In this document: positions 7,351 to 16,027 of the stretch, one piece after another
Layout: each line of letters starts with the position of its first letter
How positions within the stretch are numbered: position 1 is the stretch's first letter
NCBI RefSeq assembly: GCF_009932555.1
Contig: NZ_BLJO01000002.1
Location: 516,910 to 580,909, forward strand
Source: Steroidobacter agaridevorans
GTDB taxonomy: Bacteria > Pseudomonadota > Gammaproteobacteria > Steroidobacterales > Steroidobacteraceae
Direction of reading: 5' to 3'
Length of the DNA stretch: 64,000 nucleotides
Position numbers and translations under genes: made by a program
The notes under the pieces: generated by a model
Told to the model about the DNA's origin: nothing
What the model saw: only the letters and a program-made list of their open reading frames with translations
Database searches by the model: none

Positions 7351-10287
7351 ATGAAAAAACGTGCGCTGCTGATTTCTTCTTCGCTGGTCACCTTGTGCTG
7401 GACACCGTTGACTACGACACAGGCCGCCGATGCCGGCACGCCCGCGCCGCAGCTCGAGGAGATCGTGGTGATCGGCTCGAACATCCGCAACGCCGACGTG
7501 GAACAGACCTTGCCGGTCACACTGCTCGACGCTGAGGCGTTGCGGAGTATCGCGCCATCGACTGCCGAGGATCTGATTCAGGCGCTGCCGTTCTCCGGCG
7601 CGATGGAGTTCAACTCCAGCACTCCTAGTCCGAACAAGGCACGAGGCGATGTCGCTGCTGTCAATCTGCGCGGCCTCGGCTCTGGCAATACGCTGGTGCT
7701 GTTGAACGGTCGCCGGCTGGCGCGCAGCCCGGCGGGGCAACTGATCGACGACGTGCCGGTGCAATCGGTCAACGTCAACGTGATTCCGGTCGGCGGCCTC
7801 GAGCGCGTCGAAGTCCTGCGCGACGGCGCCGCCGCCCTGTATGGCTCCGACGCGGTAGCGGGCGTAATGAACTTCGTCACCGATCGCGACTACGAGGGCC
7901 TGTCGCTGAGCGGACAGTTCCTCGACAGCGAGCACACCAGCCAGCAGGAAACCAGCGTCGATGCGCTGTGGGGCACGAGCTTCAACGACGGACGCACGCG
8001 ACTGACGGTCGGTGCGAACTGGTTCAGCCGCAAGGCCATGAAGAATTCCGAAACCGCAATCACCGCGAGCGCCGATCGTCGTGCACTTGCGCCAGCCGGC
8101 TTCGAGAACGACGCGCAGTTGAACAACAACTCCGCCGGCACGCCCTACGGCGAGTTTCAGGCCGGACGGTTTATGGGCACCAACTTCGCACCTGCCTCGG
8201 TCCGTCGCAACGGCGCGCTGCTGACCACCAGCACCGGCATCTTCCACGTGCAACCGGCGTCCGAAGCCGGCGCGCTGGCGCCCACCGCACAGAATGGCAT
8301 CTCCATCGACGATGGCAGCCAGAGCTTGCGCTACGACTTCACCGCGAACGCGCAGATCGTGCCGGACTCGGATCGATTCAACCTGAGCGCGGGCTTCACG
8401 CACGACTTCGATGCCGGCGTCACGTTGTTCGCCGACGCGCTGTTCTACCGCTCGCAATCCGAAAATTACGACGCCGAACAATCCTTCGACAATGGCAACG
8501 CCTTCGTGGTGGTGCCGGCCAGCAACTATTGGAATCCCTTCGGCGCGGCGACCCTGCCCGATGGCTCGCCAAACCCGAACCGGATCGCCGGCTTGAATGC
8601 ACCGGCCGGCGGCCTCGATGTGCTGGTCCGCCAGTTCCGCGTGCTCGAACTCGGCTCACGCACGATCGAAGTCGATTCGAATCAGCATCACCTCGTGTTC
8701 GGATTGCGGGGCGACAGTGGCGACTGGAGCTGGGAGACCGCCGGCGTCGTCAGCGAAGCCGAGCACGAAGATCGTCAATACAACCGGGCCTCGAAGACGG
8801 CCCTGGTCGCAGCGCTCGCCAATTCCACGCCGTCCGCACTCAACGTGTTCGGCGGACCGAACGTCAACAATGCCGCGACGCTCGACGCCATTCGGGTCAC
8901 TGAGCTCAATCGCTTCGAGACAGCGCTGTATAGCGTCGATGCGCGCGCATCGAATGCATCGCTGTTCAGCATTTGGGGCGGCGACGCCGGTCTCGCCGCG
9001 GGCGTCGAGTGGAGACGCGAAGAGCTGGTCGAAGATCGCGACCCGCACCGCGACGGCACGATCACCTTCATCGATCCGACCTTCGGAATCACCGACGGCA
9101 GCGATGTCGCCGGGTTGCCGGCGGTCGCCGACGCGAAAGGATCGCGCAACGTCACCTCTGCCTACTCCGAGCTCGCGCTGCCGCTGGTTGGCGCGCCGAA
9201 TCGCGTCGCTGGCGTATATGCGTTGGAAATGCAACTCGCGGCTCGCTTCGAGGACTACAGCGACTTCGGCAGCCTGGTGAAACCCAAGCTCAGCCTCGCC
9301 TGGCGCCCGATCGAATCGCTGCTGGTGCGCGCCTCCGCGTCGGAAGGTTTCCAGGCACCCAACCTGCTGCTCACCAGCCGCGGCGAGACGATCACTTCGC
9401 GTTCCGGTCTGAACGATGTCTATCGCTCGCAAGTCACCGGCGATCCCGAGGATGCCGGCAACGGCTTCTTCCGACAGGGCGTGAATCAGGGCAATGACCT
9501 GCTCGAGCCGGAAGAATCCGAAAGCTATGCCGTCGGTCTGGAATGGCGGCCGTTCGACTCCGTCGAGCTGTCGGTCGATCGCTGGTGGGTCGAGACCGAC
9601 GATGCCATCGCAACGCTGGGTTATCAGACACAGCTCGACCTCGATGCTTCGCTGCGCGCCGCGGGTAGCTCGAATCCGAACGTGATCCGCGACGATTTCA
9701 TTTCGCCCGAAGACCTGGCTTTGTTTGCGGATCCGATGCGCAATCCGACGGGCCGTGCGCCCGTGGGCCGGCTGATTCAGGTCATCGATCCGTACATCAA
9801 TGCCGATCGTCGTAACGCGGAAGGTTGGGACCTGGCGGCGAGTTGGCGCATCGACACCGACAATCTCGGCCGCTTCACCTTGCGCGCCGATGCCATGCAT
9901 CTCACCAAGATCGAGCTGATCAAGGGCGACCTGGTGCTCGACCGTCTGCGCTTCAACGGCAATCCCGAGTGGAAAGTCAGCAGCAGCGTGAGCTGGAATG
10001 GCGGCAACTTCGGCGCCACGGTGTTTGCCCGGTGGGTGAGCAGCTTCAACGAAGACACCGTCAATCAAGACACCACCAACGCCTTGCTGACTGTCGAAGA
10101 CTGGCTCACCGTCGATGCGTCGGTCGACTACCAGATTCTCGATTCCCTGCAGCTGCGCCTCGGAGCCAAGAACATCCTCGACGAAGACCCGCCGATCGCG
10201 GACGACACCAACACCGGCTATTTCGCGGAATATCACAATCCGCTCGGACGCCTTTACTATCTGCGGCTGCAGTATCAGTTCCAATGA
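7351..10287 (+). CDS. TonB-dependent outer-membrane receptor
   Basis: An outer-membrane active transporter of 978 aa. Residues 1-26 form a signal peptide (Lys-rich start, hydrophobic core, cut near TQAA). The mature N-terminus has EEIVVIGSNIR, a TonB-box-like start, followed by a plug with NLRGLGSGNTLVLLNGRR and VEVLRDGAAALYGSDAVAGVMNF broken over residues about 60-165. The rest is beta-barrel and ends in aromatic-rich YYLRLQYQF plus Gln. The ATG at 7351 has GGGGAA before it. A GGT gene begins 10 bases after the stop, so the likely cargo is a gamma-glutamyl peptide such as glutathione. The substrate is inferred from context only. Confidence 0.9.
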   Translation: MKKRALLISSSLVTLCWTPLTTTQAADAGTPAPQLEEIVVIGSNIRNADVEQTLPVTLLDAEALRSIAPSTAEDLIQALPFSGAMEFNSSTPSPNKARGDVAAVNLRGLGSGNTLVLLNGRRLARSPAGQLIDDVPVQSVNVNVIPVGGLERVEVLRDGAAALYGSDAVAGVMNFVTDRDYEGLSLSGQFLDSEHTSQQETSVDALWGTSFNDGRTRLTVGANWFSRKAMKNSETAITASADRRALAPAGFENDAQLNNNSAGTPYGEFQAGRFMGTNFAPASVRRNGALLTTSTGIFHVQPASEAGALAPTAQNGISIDDGSQSLRYDFTANAQIVPDSDRFNLSAGFTHDFDAGVTLFADALFYRSQSENYDAEQSFDNGNAFVVVPASNYWNPFGAATLPDGSPNPNRIAGLNAPAGGLDVLVRQFRVLELGSRTIEVDSNQHHLVFGLRGDSGDWSWETAGVVSEAEHEDRQYNRASKTALVAALANSTPSALNVFGGPNVNNAATLDAIRVTELNRFETALYSVDARASNASLFSIWGGDAGLAAGVEWRREELVEDRDPHRDGTITFIDPTFGITDGSDVAGLPAVADAKGSRNVTSAYSELALPLVGAPNRVAGVYALEMQLAARFEDYSDFGSLVKPKLSLAWRPIESLLVRASASEGFQAPNLLLTSRGETITSRSGLNDVYRSQVTGDPEDAGNGFFRQGVNQGNDLLEPEESESYAVGLEWRPFDSVELSVDRWWVETDDAIATLGYQTQLDLDASLRAAGSSNPNVIRDDFISPEDLALFADPMRNPTGRAPVGRLIQVIDPYINADRRNAEGWDLAASWRIDTDNLGRFTLRADAMHLTKIELIKGDLVLDRLRFNGNPEWKVSSSVSWNGGNFGATVFARWVSSFNEDTVNQDTTNALLTVEDWLTVDASVDYQILDSLQLRLGAKNILDEDPPIADDTNTGYFAEYHNPLGRLYYLRLQYQFQ

Positions 10288-10297
10288 GGACGTGCGT

Positions 10298-12043
10298 ATG
10301 AGCCGACGGATTCGTATCGCGGTGTGGGCCGCCTGCATGCTGGCAACGCATGCGAGCATCGCTGCACCGTCGGCCGCCCCGCCGCCCCACGGGCCGGTCC
10401 TCGACTTCTACGACAGCGGCATTGTCGAGTACAGCGCGGTGTTCCATCCGGTCATCGCGCGCGAAGCGATGGTCGCAAGTCAGAACGACCTGGCTTCTCG
10501 CATCGGCCTCGAAGTACTGGAACGCGGCGGGAATGCGGTGGATGCAGCGGTCGCTGTGGGCTTCGCGCTTGCAGTCGTACTGCCGCGCGCCGGCAATCTC
10601 GGGGGCGGCGGCTTCATGCTCTTGCATATGCCTGAGGACAAGCTCACGACGTCCTTCGACTATCGCGAGAGCGCGCCCACAAACGTGGCGCCGAAAGATT
10701 TCCTCGGCCCGGACGGGAAGATCACGGAAGCCGCCAAAGTGTCGTGGCAATCGGCAGCGGTGCCGGGCACCGTTGCCGGCCTGCATCTGGCATGGTCCCG
10801 CTACGGCTCACGTCCGTGGGCGGAGCTGGTGCAACCGGCGATTCGGCTCGCCGAGCGCGGCTATGCGATCAGTTATGACTTCGCGGGGCTGCTGGAGCTG
10901 AAAAAATCCTGGTTGCAGGAGGACGACGCGGTCAAGCGTGCTTACTATCGTGCCGATGGCACGAGCTATCGTGCTGGCGAGATCCTCCGCCAACCTGATC
11001 TCGCGCGCACACTGCGCCGTATCGCCCGCTCGGGGCCGCAGGATTTCTATAAAGGTGAAACTGCACGCCGCATCGTCGCAGACATGCAGCACTTCGGCGG
11101 CGGCATCACGGCCGAGGACTTGGCGTCATACCGCGCGATCGAGCGCCAGCCGATTTCCGGTGAGTATCGAGGTTATCGCATCGTCGGCATGGCGCCGCCA
11201 AGCTCCGGTGGCATCGGCGTCATTCAAACATTGAACGTGCTCGGACAATTTCCTGTCGCGGATTGGGGCGCGAGCTCAGCGCGAGCGCTGCACGTCTTCG
11301 CCGAAGCCTCGCGTCATGTGAGCGCGGACCGCGGCCGGTTTCTCGCCGATCCTGACTTCGTGTCCGTGCCGACCGAGCGCCTCATCTCGCAACAACACGC
11401 GCAGGAAATCGCGGCGCGCATTTCTCCAACCAAGGCGGGCTCGGCCGCGGAGATCCGCTCGTTCGTCGGCTCGGGCCTGGACTCGCCGTCGACGACGCAC
11501 TACTCCATCGTCGATAAACATCGCAATGTGGTGTCGAACACGTACACCCTGGGATTTTCGTTCGGCAACGGACACATGATTCGCGGCACCGGCGTGCTGC
11601 TCAACAATTCGACCACGACGTTCTCGATGAACGCCACCGGCCGTCCGCCTCGCCCCAACGATCTGCAAGCGGGCAAACGCGCGTTGAGCACGCAGGCGCC
11701 GACCCTGGTCTTCAAAGATGAGAAGCCCTATCTCGTGACTGGCAGCCCCGGTGGCGCGCGCATCATCAGCGCCGTCGCGCAAGTCGTCGACAACGTGCTC
11801 ACACACCAGATGAACATCGCAGAAGCCAGCGCCGAGCGGCGCGTGCACGCCGATCTGGATCGTGACGTGCTGATGCTCGAACCCGGCTTCAATCGCGACA
11901 CCGCCGCGGCGTTGCAGGCCCTGGGTCATCGCATCGAATGGGCCTACGCGTTCGGCAGCACGCAGTCGATCATGATTCAGGGCGACTATTTGTATGGCGC
12001 CTCCGATCCACGCCGGCCGGATGCTCTGAGCGTGGGCGAGTGA
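10298..12043 (+). CDS. ggt: gamma-glutamyltransferase 1 (periplasmic)
   Basis: Ntn-hydrolase that removes or transfers the gamma-glutamyl group of glutathione and related peptides in the periplasm. It has 581 aa with a signal peptide ending near ASIA at residues 20-22. The large subunit has GNAVDAAVAVGFALAVV and the GGGGF loop. The processing site and nucleophile are in STTHYSIVD with Thr399, which should become the N-terminus of the small subunit, and the oxyanion-side GSPGG is present. The start at 10298, 10 bases after the receptor stop, gives a proper signal peptide, whereas earlier starts lie inside the receptor gene. It is one of three GGT paralogues here. Confidence 0.92.
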   Translation: MSRRIRIAVWAACMLATHASIAAPSAAPPPHGPVLDFYDSGIVEYSAVFHPVIAREAMVASQNDLASRIGLEVLERGGNAVDAAVAVGFALAVVLPRAGNLGGGGFMLLHMPEDKLTTSFDYRESAPTNVAPKDFLGPDGKITEAAKVSWQSAAVPGTVAGLHLAWSRYGSRPWAELVQPAIRLAERGYAISYDFAGLLELKKSWLQEDDAVKRAYYRADGTSYRAGEILRQPDLARTLRRIARSGPQDFYKGETARRIVADMQHFGGGITAEDLASYRAIERQPISGEYRGYRIVGMAPPSSGGIGVIQTLNVLGQFPVADWGASSARALHVFAEASRHVSADRGRFLADPDFVSVPTERLISQQHAQEIAARISPTKAGSAAEIRSFVGSGLDSPSTTHYSIVDKHRNVVSNTYTLGFSFGNGHMIRGTGVLLNNSTTTFSMNATGRPPRPNDLQAGKRALSTQAPTLVFKDEKPYLVTGSPGGARIISAVAQVVDNVLTHQMNIAEASAERRVHADLDRDVLMLEPGFNRDTAAALQALGHRIEWAYAFGSTQSIMIQGDYLYGASDPRRPDALSVGE

Positions 12044-12052
12044 TCGCCGCTC

Positions 12053-13270
12053 TCACTTCAGGAAGTTGAGGAATGCGGTGATCACCAGCGCGTTGGTGAA
12101 ATCAAGAAAGAACGCGCCCACCAGCGGTGCGACCAGGAACGCACGAGGCGCCGCACCGAAGCGTTCGACCAGCGTGCGCATCACGGCCATGGCATTGGCC
12201 GTCGTTCCAAGCATGAAGCCGAGGAATCCACCGGACGTCACGGCAGCGTCGTAGTCGCGGCCCATCAATGGAAACACCGGCCACAGCGAGAACATCGCGA
12301 CCAGGACGACTTGCACCAGCAGCATCACGATGAGCGGCCCCGCCATCGAGGCGAGCTTGGTGAGGTCGAGCGTCATGAGCGCCATCACCAGGAAGAACGA
12401 CAACGCCACGGCGCCCAGCAGGTCCAGCGCCGTATGCGACAGTTTCAGCCAGCGAGTGCGATCGTCGATGTTGCGCAGAATGGCGGCTGCCAACATCGCG
12501 CCGATGTACTCCGGCAGCGTCACTCCGAGCGAAGTAATGCCTGCACTGATGGCTGTGCCCACCCACATGGCGACGAGCACGGCCGCGACCGTCTTGAGCG
12601 CGGTGTGAACTTGCAACGAGTCCTCGCCCAGCGGCTCAGCTTCGGATGCAGGAAGATCGGTAGAGAGTTGTGTCGGCGACTTGGCCGCGGCATTCGGCTC
12701 AGCGCCGCGCAGTCGATGACGCGCGATCAACAGCGATCCGATCGGACCACCCACCAATCCGCCCAGCACGATGCCGCCCATGGCCGTTGCCACCGCAACC
12801 GTCGCCGCGCTCTCGATGCCCGCAGCTTCGAACAACGGCGCGAATGCCAGTCCTGTTGCGGGCCCTCCGGTGAGCGTGACCGATCCTGTCAGCACGCCCA
12901 GCGCCGGCGGCAATCCGAAGCCCAGCGCGAGCGCGATGCCCACCAGGTTCTGCACGATGGCGAAGCCCGTCACGAGAGCCAATAGCACGACCACCTGCGT
13001 GCCACCCGCGCGCAGCAGCGCGAGACTGGCCGAGAATCCCAGGGTGGTGAAGAACGCCACCAGCAAAGGACGCTGTAATGTGGTGTCGAACGTTGCGACC
13101 GGCCAGTCGTTGGCGCGTGCCACGACGATGGCCAGCGCCGCCAGCAGACCGCCAAGCACCGGCGCTGGAATATTGAGCCGCGCGAGCCCCGGAATCGTGC
13201 GCTGTAGGAAATATCCAAAGAACAACAGGCAGGCGCATGATGCCAGTGTCTCCACCAATCCGAACGTCAT
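12053..13270 (-). CDS. gltS: sodium/glutamate symporter
   Basis: Inner-membrane Na+-driven glutamate carrier of the GltS (ESS) family, 405 aa with about ten membrane segments. Conserved features visible are the N-terminal PAPVLGG loop and the GFGLPPALGVLTGSVTLTGG re-entrant loop, plus its second-half counterpart. The start ATG at 13270 overlaps the stop of the upstream GGT gene as ATGA, so the two are translationally coupled. The pairing makes sense: GGT releases glutamate in the periplasm and GltS imports it. Confidence 0.92.
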   Translation of the reverse strand: MTFGLVETLASCACLLFFGYFLQRTIPGLARLNIPAPVLGGLLAALAIVVARANDWPVATFDTTLQRPLLVAFFTTLGFSASLALLRAGGTQVVVLLALVTGFAIVQNLVGIALALGFGLPPALGVLTGSVTLTGGPATGLAFAPLFEAAGIESAATVAVATAMGGIVLGGLVGGPIGSLLIARHRLRGAEPNAAAKSPTQLSTDLPASEAEPLGEDSLQVHTALKTVAAVLVAMWVGTAISAGITSLGVTLPEYIGAMLAAAILRNIDDRTRWLKLSHTALDLLGAVALSFFLVMALMTLDLTKLASMAGPLIVMLLVQVVLVAMFSLWPVFPLMGRDYDAAVTSGGFLGFMLGTTANAMAVMRTLVERFGAAPRAFLVAPLVGAFFLDFTNALVITAFLNFLK

Positions 13271-15000
13271 GGTTGGGTCGCCACGCTGTTGACTGTACCT
13301 TCGCGTCTCGAATCGGCCGCACCGAGCATCGTTCCATCTGCCTGCCGCCACAGGCCGTGCAGGCCCGATTCCTCGCCTCTCGGCGGGCGGAGTTGCAGAC
13401 CGAGGCGTGCCAGTTCCTCGACGACGCCTGGCGCAAATCTTTCTGTCTCAGCCACGAACTCGCCGCCCCGAGCGATCAGATTCGGCAGTTCGATCGCCGA
13501 CCGAAGATCCATGCCCCAGGCCAACGTCGCGAGCAGCGTCTTGCCGTTGTATGCGGGAATGGCATTGCCGCCGGGCGAACCGAGCGCCGCGACGAACCGT
13601 CCCTGCAGATCGAGCACGACGATGGGCGCCATGGAAGAACGCGGCCGTTTGCCGCCGGCCACTGCGTTGGCGGCCGGACGCTCGCCGTCGCGTGGATTCA
13701 GCGAGAAATCGGTCATCTGATTGTTGAGCACGAAGCCGCCGACGGTGCGACCCGAGCCGAAATACGTCTCGACGGTGGTCGTCATCGAGACCACCATGCC
13801 GCTGGCATCGCCGATGACGAAATGACTCGTGCCTGCCGCCTCCGCGGTCGCATCCTCACCGACTCGCCTGGCCGGAAACTCACCGGCCGCCGGCGCTACG
13901 CTCACATCGCGATCGATCAGTCGGGCACGTGCCTCGATGTAGTCGGGAGCCAGCAGCTCGCTCACCGGCACCTCGACGAAACGAGGATCGGCCACATAGC
14001 GGTCGCGATCCGCATACATCAAACGACTCGCCTGCGCGAACAGCAGCCACGCCCTTGGATCGTCCGGGCGGCGCTGCTCGATGTCGGTCCGCTCCAGCAG
14101 CGCCAGCAGCTGCAAGACGCCAACGCCGCTCGACGGCGGTGGCGGCACACAGACTTGATGTGCCCAGACGATTCGACACAACGGCGCCACCTCGTCCACC
14201 GAATAGCTCGCCAGATCGGCCTCGGTCATGGCGCCGCCCAAGGGCGCGGCTTGGGTGCGAGCGACGATCTGTTGCGCCAAGGTCCCTCGATACAATGCAT
14301 CGGCGCCGGTCGTTGCGAGCGATTGCAGCGTGCTTGCGTAGGCTGGATTGCGAAACCGATCGCCCGCTTGCAACGGCGTACCGTCCGGCCTCGCGAACAG
14401 TGTACGCACGTCAGCCGTTTGCACCTGCGGATACGAGCCGTTCAAGTAACGCGCCATGCGTGGTGAGACTTCGAATCCTGCTCGCGCAAGACGAATTGCA
14501 GGCTCGAATGTTTCGACCCAGGGTCGCCGACCGAACTTGCCGTGCCCCCGCTCCAGCAAACGCATCACTCCCGGCACGCCCGTGGCTCGTCCGGAGACCA
14601 CCGCTGCCGCGCGCGTCAGCGGCGTATCGGCCGTCGCCATGAACATATCGGACTGTGCCGCCGCCGGCGCCGCTTCCCGGCCGTTGAACGCGCTGACCTG
14701 ACGCGTGCTCGGGTCATACACCAGGAGAAAAGCGCCGCCACCGATGCCAGAGCTTTGCGGCTCGGTGAGCCCCAGCACCAGCTGGACTGCAATGGCTGCA
14801 TCCACCGCGCTACCGCCGTTACGCAGGACTTCGATTCCAGCCGCGACAGCATGGGGATTCGCAGCCGTAACCCATCCGGTTCCGGTCGCAGACGGCACTG
14901 GCTTCGCGCTCGGCGATGCACAGGCAGCAAGCAAGCCCACCAGGCATGCCGTCGACCAGGCGCGGAGCACGGAGCTCATGGCTTTGAATGGAAGTCGCAT
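13267..15000 (-). CDS. ggt: gamma-glutamyltransferase 2 (lipoprotein)
   Basis: A GGT-family Ntn-hydrolase with a lipoprotein signal (LVGLLAAC, Cys27 in this numbering), so probably anchored in a membrane facing the periplasm. GSAVDAAIAVQLVLGLTEPQSSGIGGGAF is the large-subunit core, with the run broken here by the Gly loop. The nucleophile lies in GTSHFVIGD, with Thr in the TSH position, and the small subunit has ALGSPGGN. Several in-frame ATGs exist (15018, 15000, 14979). The distance to the LysR box would favour 14979, a GAG-containing leader favours 15000, and I cannot decide between them. It is coupled to gltS by an ATGA overlap. Confidence 0.88.
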   Translation of the reverse strand: MRLPFKAMSSVLRAWSTACLVGLLAACASPSAKPVPSATGTGWVTAANPHAVAAGIEVLRNGGSAVDAAIAVQLVLGLTEPQSSGIGGGAFLLVYDPSTRQVSAFNGREAAPAAAQSDMFMATADTPLTRAAAVVSGRATGVPGVMRLLERGHGKFGRRPWVETFEPAIRLARAGFEVSPRMARYLNGSYPQVQTADVRTLFARPDGTPLQAGDRFRNPAYASTLQSLATTGADALYRGTLAQQIVARTQAAPLGGAMTEADLASYSVDEVAPLCRIVWAHQVCVPPPPSSGVGVLQLLALLERTDIEQRRPDDPRAWLLFAQASRLMYADRDRYVADPRFVEVPVSELLAPDYIEARARLIDRDVSVAPAAGEFPARRVGEDATAEAAGTSHFVIGDASGMVVSMTTTVETYFGSGRTVGGFVLNNQMTDFSLNPRDGERPAANAVAGGKRPRSSMAPIVVLDLQGRFVAALGSPGGNAIPAYNGKTLLATLAWGMDLRSAIELPNLIARGGEFVAETERFAPGVVEELARLGLQLRPPRGEESGLHGLWRQADGTMLGAADSRREGTVNSVATQP

Positions 15001-15057
15001 TTCTCGCATCATCACCAAGCCGGGCGCAGGCGTCCAACTCCGATCCGCTCATACGTC

Positions 15058-15072
15058 ATAGCGTGAAGCTAT
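15058..15072 (-). promoter_or_regulatory. perfect LysR-type box upstream of ggt2-gltS
   Basis: ATAG-CGTGAAG-CTAT is a perfect ATAG-N7-CTAT dyad inside the longer palindrome CATAGC-N5-GCTATG. It overlaps the stop codon of the lysR gene and lies 58-79 bases before the possible starts of the GGT gene. Confidence 0.65.
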
Positions 15073-15974
15073 GCTCGCAGAGTTTCCGCCAGCACGGCCT
15101 GCAACGTCGCCATGAAGCGCCCGGCCATCACCGACAGCGGCCGATCCTCCAGATGCACGGCGTGGATGTTGAAGCGCAACGCCGGCTCCAGCGCGCGAAA
15201 GTCCAGCGCGTCCGGCCCGGCTTGCGAGGCACTGGCTCGCGCCGTCAGCTCATCGACAACGGCAATGGCAGCGCCGAAGCGCACCAGCGCAGCGGCCAGG
15301 TAAAACGTTTGCACCGACACGACTTCCTGCACATTCAGATTCCGCTGTGCCAACGCCGCGCTGAACAGGTCTCCGACCGGACCGCTCGCCGACAGCCCCA
15401 CGATGTCCCGATTGCGCAGCCACGACAGCTCCAATCTGGGCGGCAGCGCCGGAAACTGCTCGCGCCGATACAGGATCATCACTTCGCCCTGGCCGATCGT
15501 GGTCGACTTCAATTGCGGATGAGGCGGTAGATCGTAGGCGAACGCGGCCTCGCAGCTGCGCTCGAGCAAGGCCCGCTCCACGTCATTGTGGTGCAGGGTC
15601 ATGATCTCGAATGTCACTTCCGGATGTTGCTCGCGGAACCGCGAGATCGCCGCCGGCGCGATCCCCAACCCCATTGCCGGCAGCACAGCCAATCGCAGAT
15701 GACCGCTCTTGCCGCCGCGTAGATTGCGCGCCGTGCGTCGCATGGACCCCAGGCGTTGCTGGATGTCGGCGGCCTCGCGAAACAACACATGCGCATCGTC
15801 GGTCGGCACCAGCCGACCTTTCACCCGTTTGAACAAGACGAACCCGAGCTGGTCCTCGGCGTGCTTCAGCAATTTGCTGAGCGAAGGTTGCGAGATGCTG
15901 AGCGCACGCGCGGCGGTGCTGATCGACCCGTTGACGTAGATGGCATGGAAAGCTTCGATGTGGCGTGCGCGCAT
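15069..15974 (-). CDS. LysR-family regulator, probable activator of the GGT locus
   Basis: A 301-aa LysR protein. Residues 1-62 form the winged helix-turn-helix (GSISTAARALSISQPSLSKLLKHAE, broken here only by prose), and residues about 90-300 form a type 2 periplasmic-binding-like effector domain (GHLRLAVLPAMGLGIAPAAI onward). It sits between GGT genes 2 and 3. Five ATAG-N7-CTAT-type boxes occur upstream of the dadA-like gene, the TonB receptor, ggt2, ggt3 and ridA, so it is the obvious candidate to bind them. The effector may be glutamate or a gamma-glutamyl compound (inference). A lone CATAGC half-site at 15985-15990 precedes its own start. Confidence 0.88.
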   Translation of the reverse strand: MRARHIEAFHAIYVNGSISTAARALSISQPSLSKLLKHAEDQLGFVLFKRVKGRLVPTDDAHVLFREAADIQQRLGSMRRTARNLRGGKSGHLRLAVLPAMGLGIAPAAISRFREQHPEVTFEIMTLHHNDVERALLERSCEAAFAYDLPPHPQLKSTTIGQGEVMILYRREQFPALPPRLELSWLRNRDIVGLSASGPVGDLFSAALAQRNLNVQEVVSVQTFYLAAALVRFGAAIAVVDELTARASASQAGPDALDFRALEPALRFNIHAVHLEDRPLSVMAGRFMATLQAVLAETLRA

Positions 15975-16027
15975 GGATCGAAAGCATAGCTCAACGGGCC
16001 GATCAGCCGAGATAACTCCGTCCCGTG

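Noticed and set aside
8656-10359. 567-aa open frame antisense to the TonB receptor
   Set aside because: It lies wholly opposite a well-supported gene, has no motif or ribosome site, and such frames are expected in GC-rich DNA.
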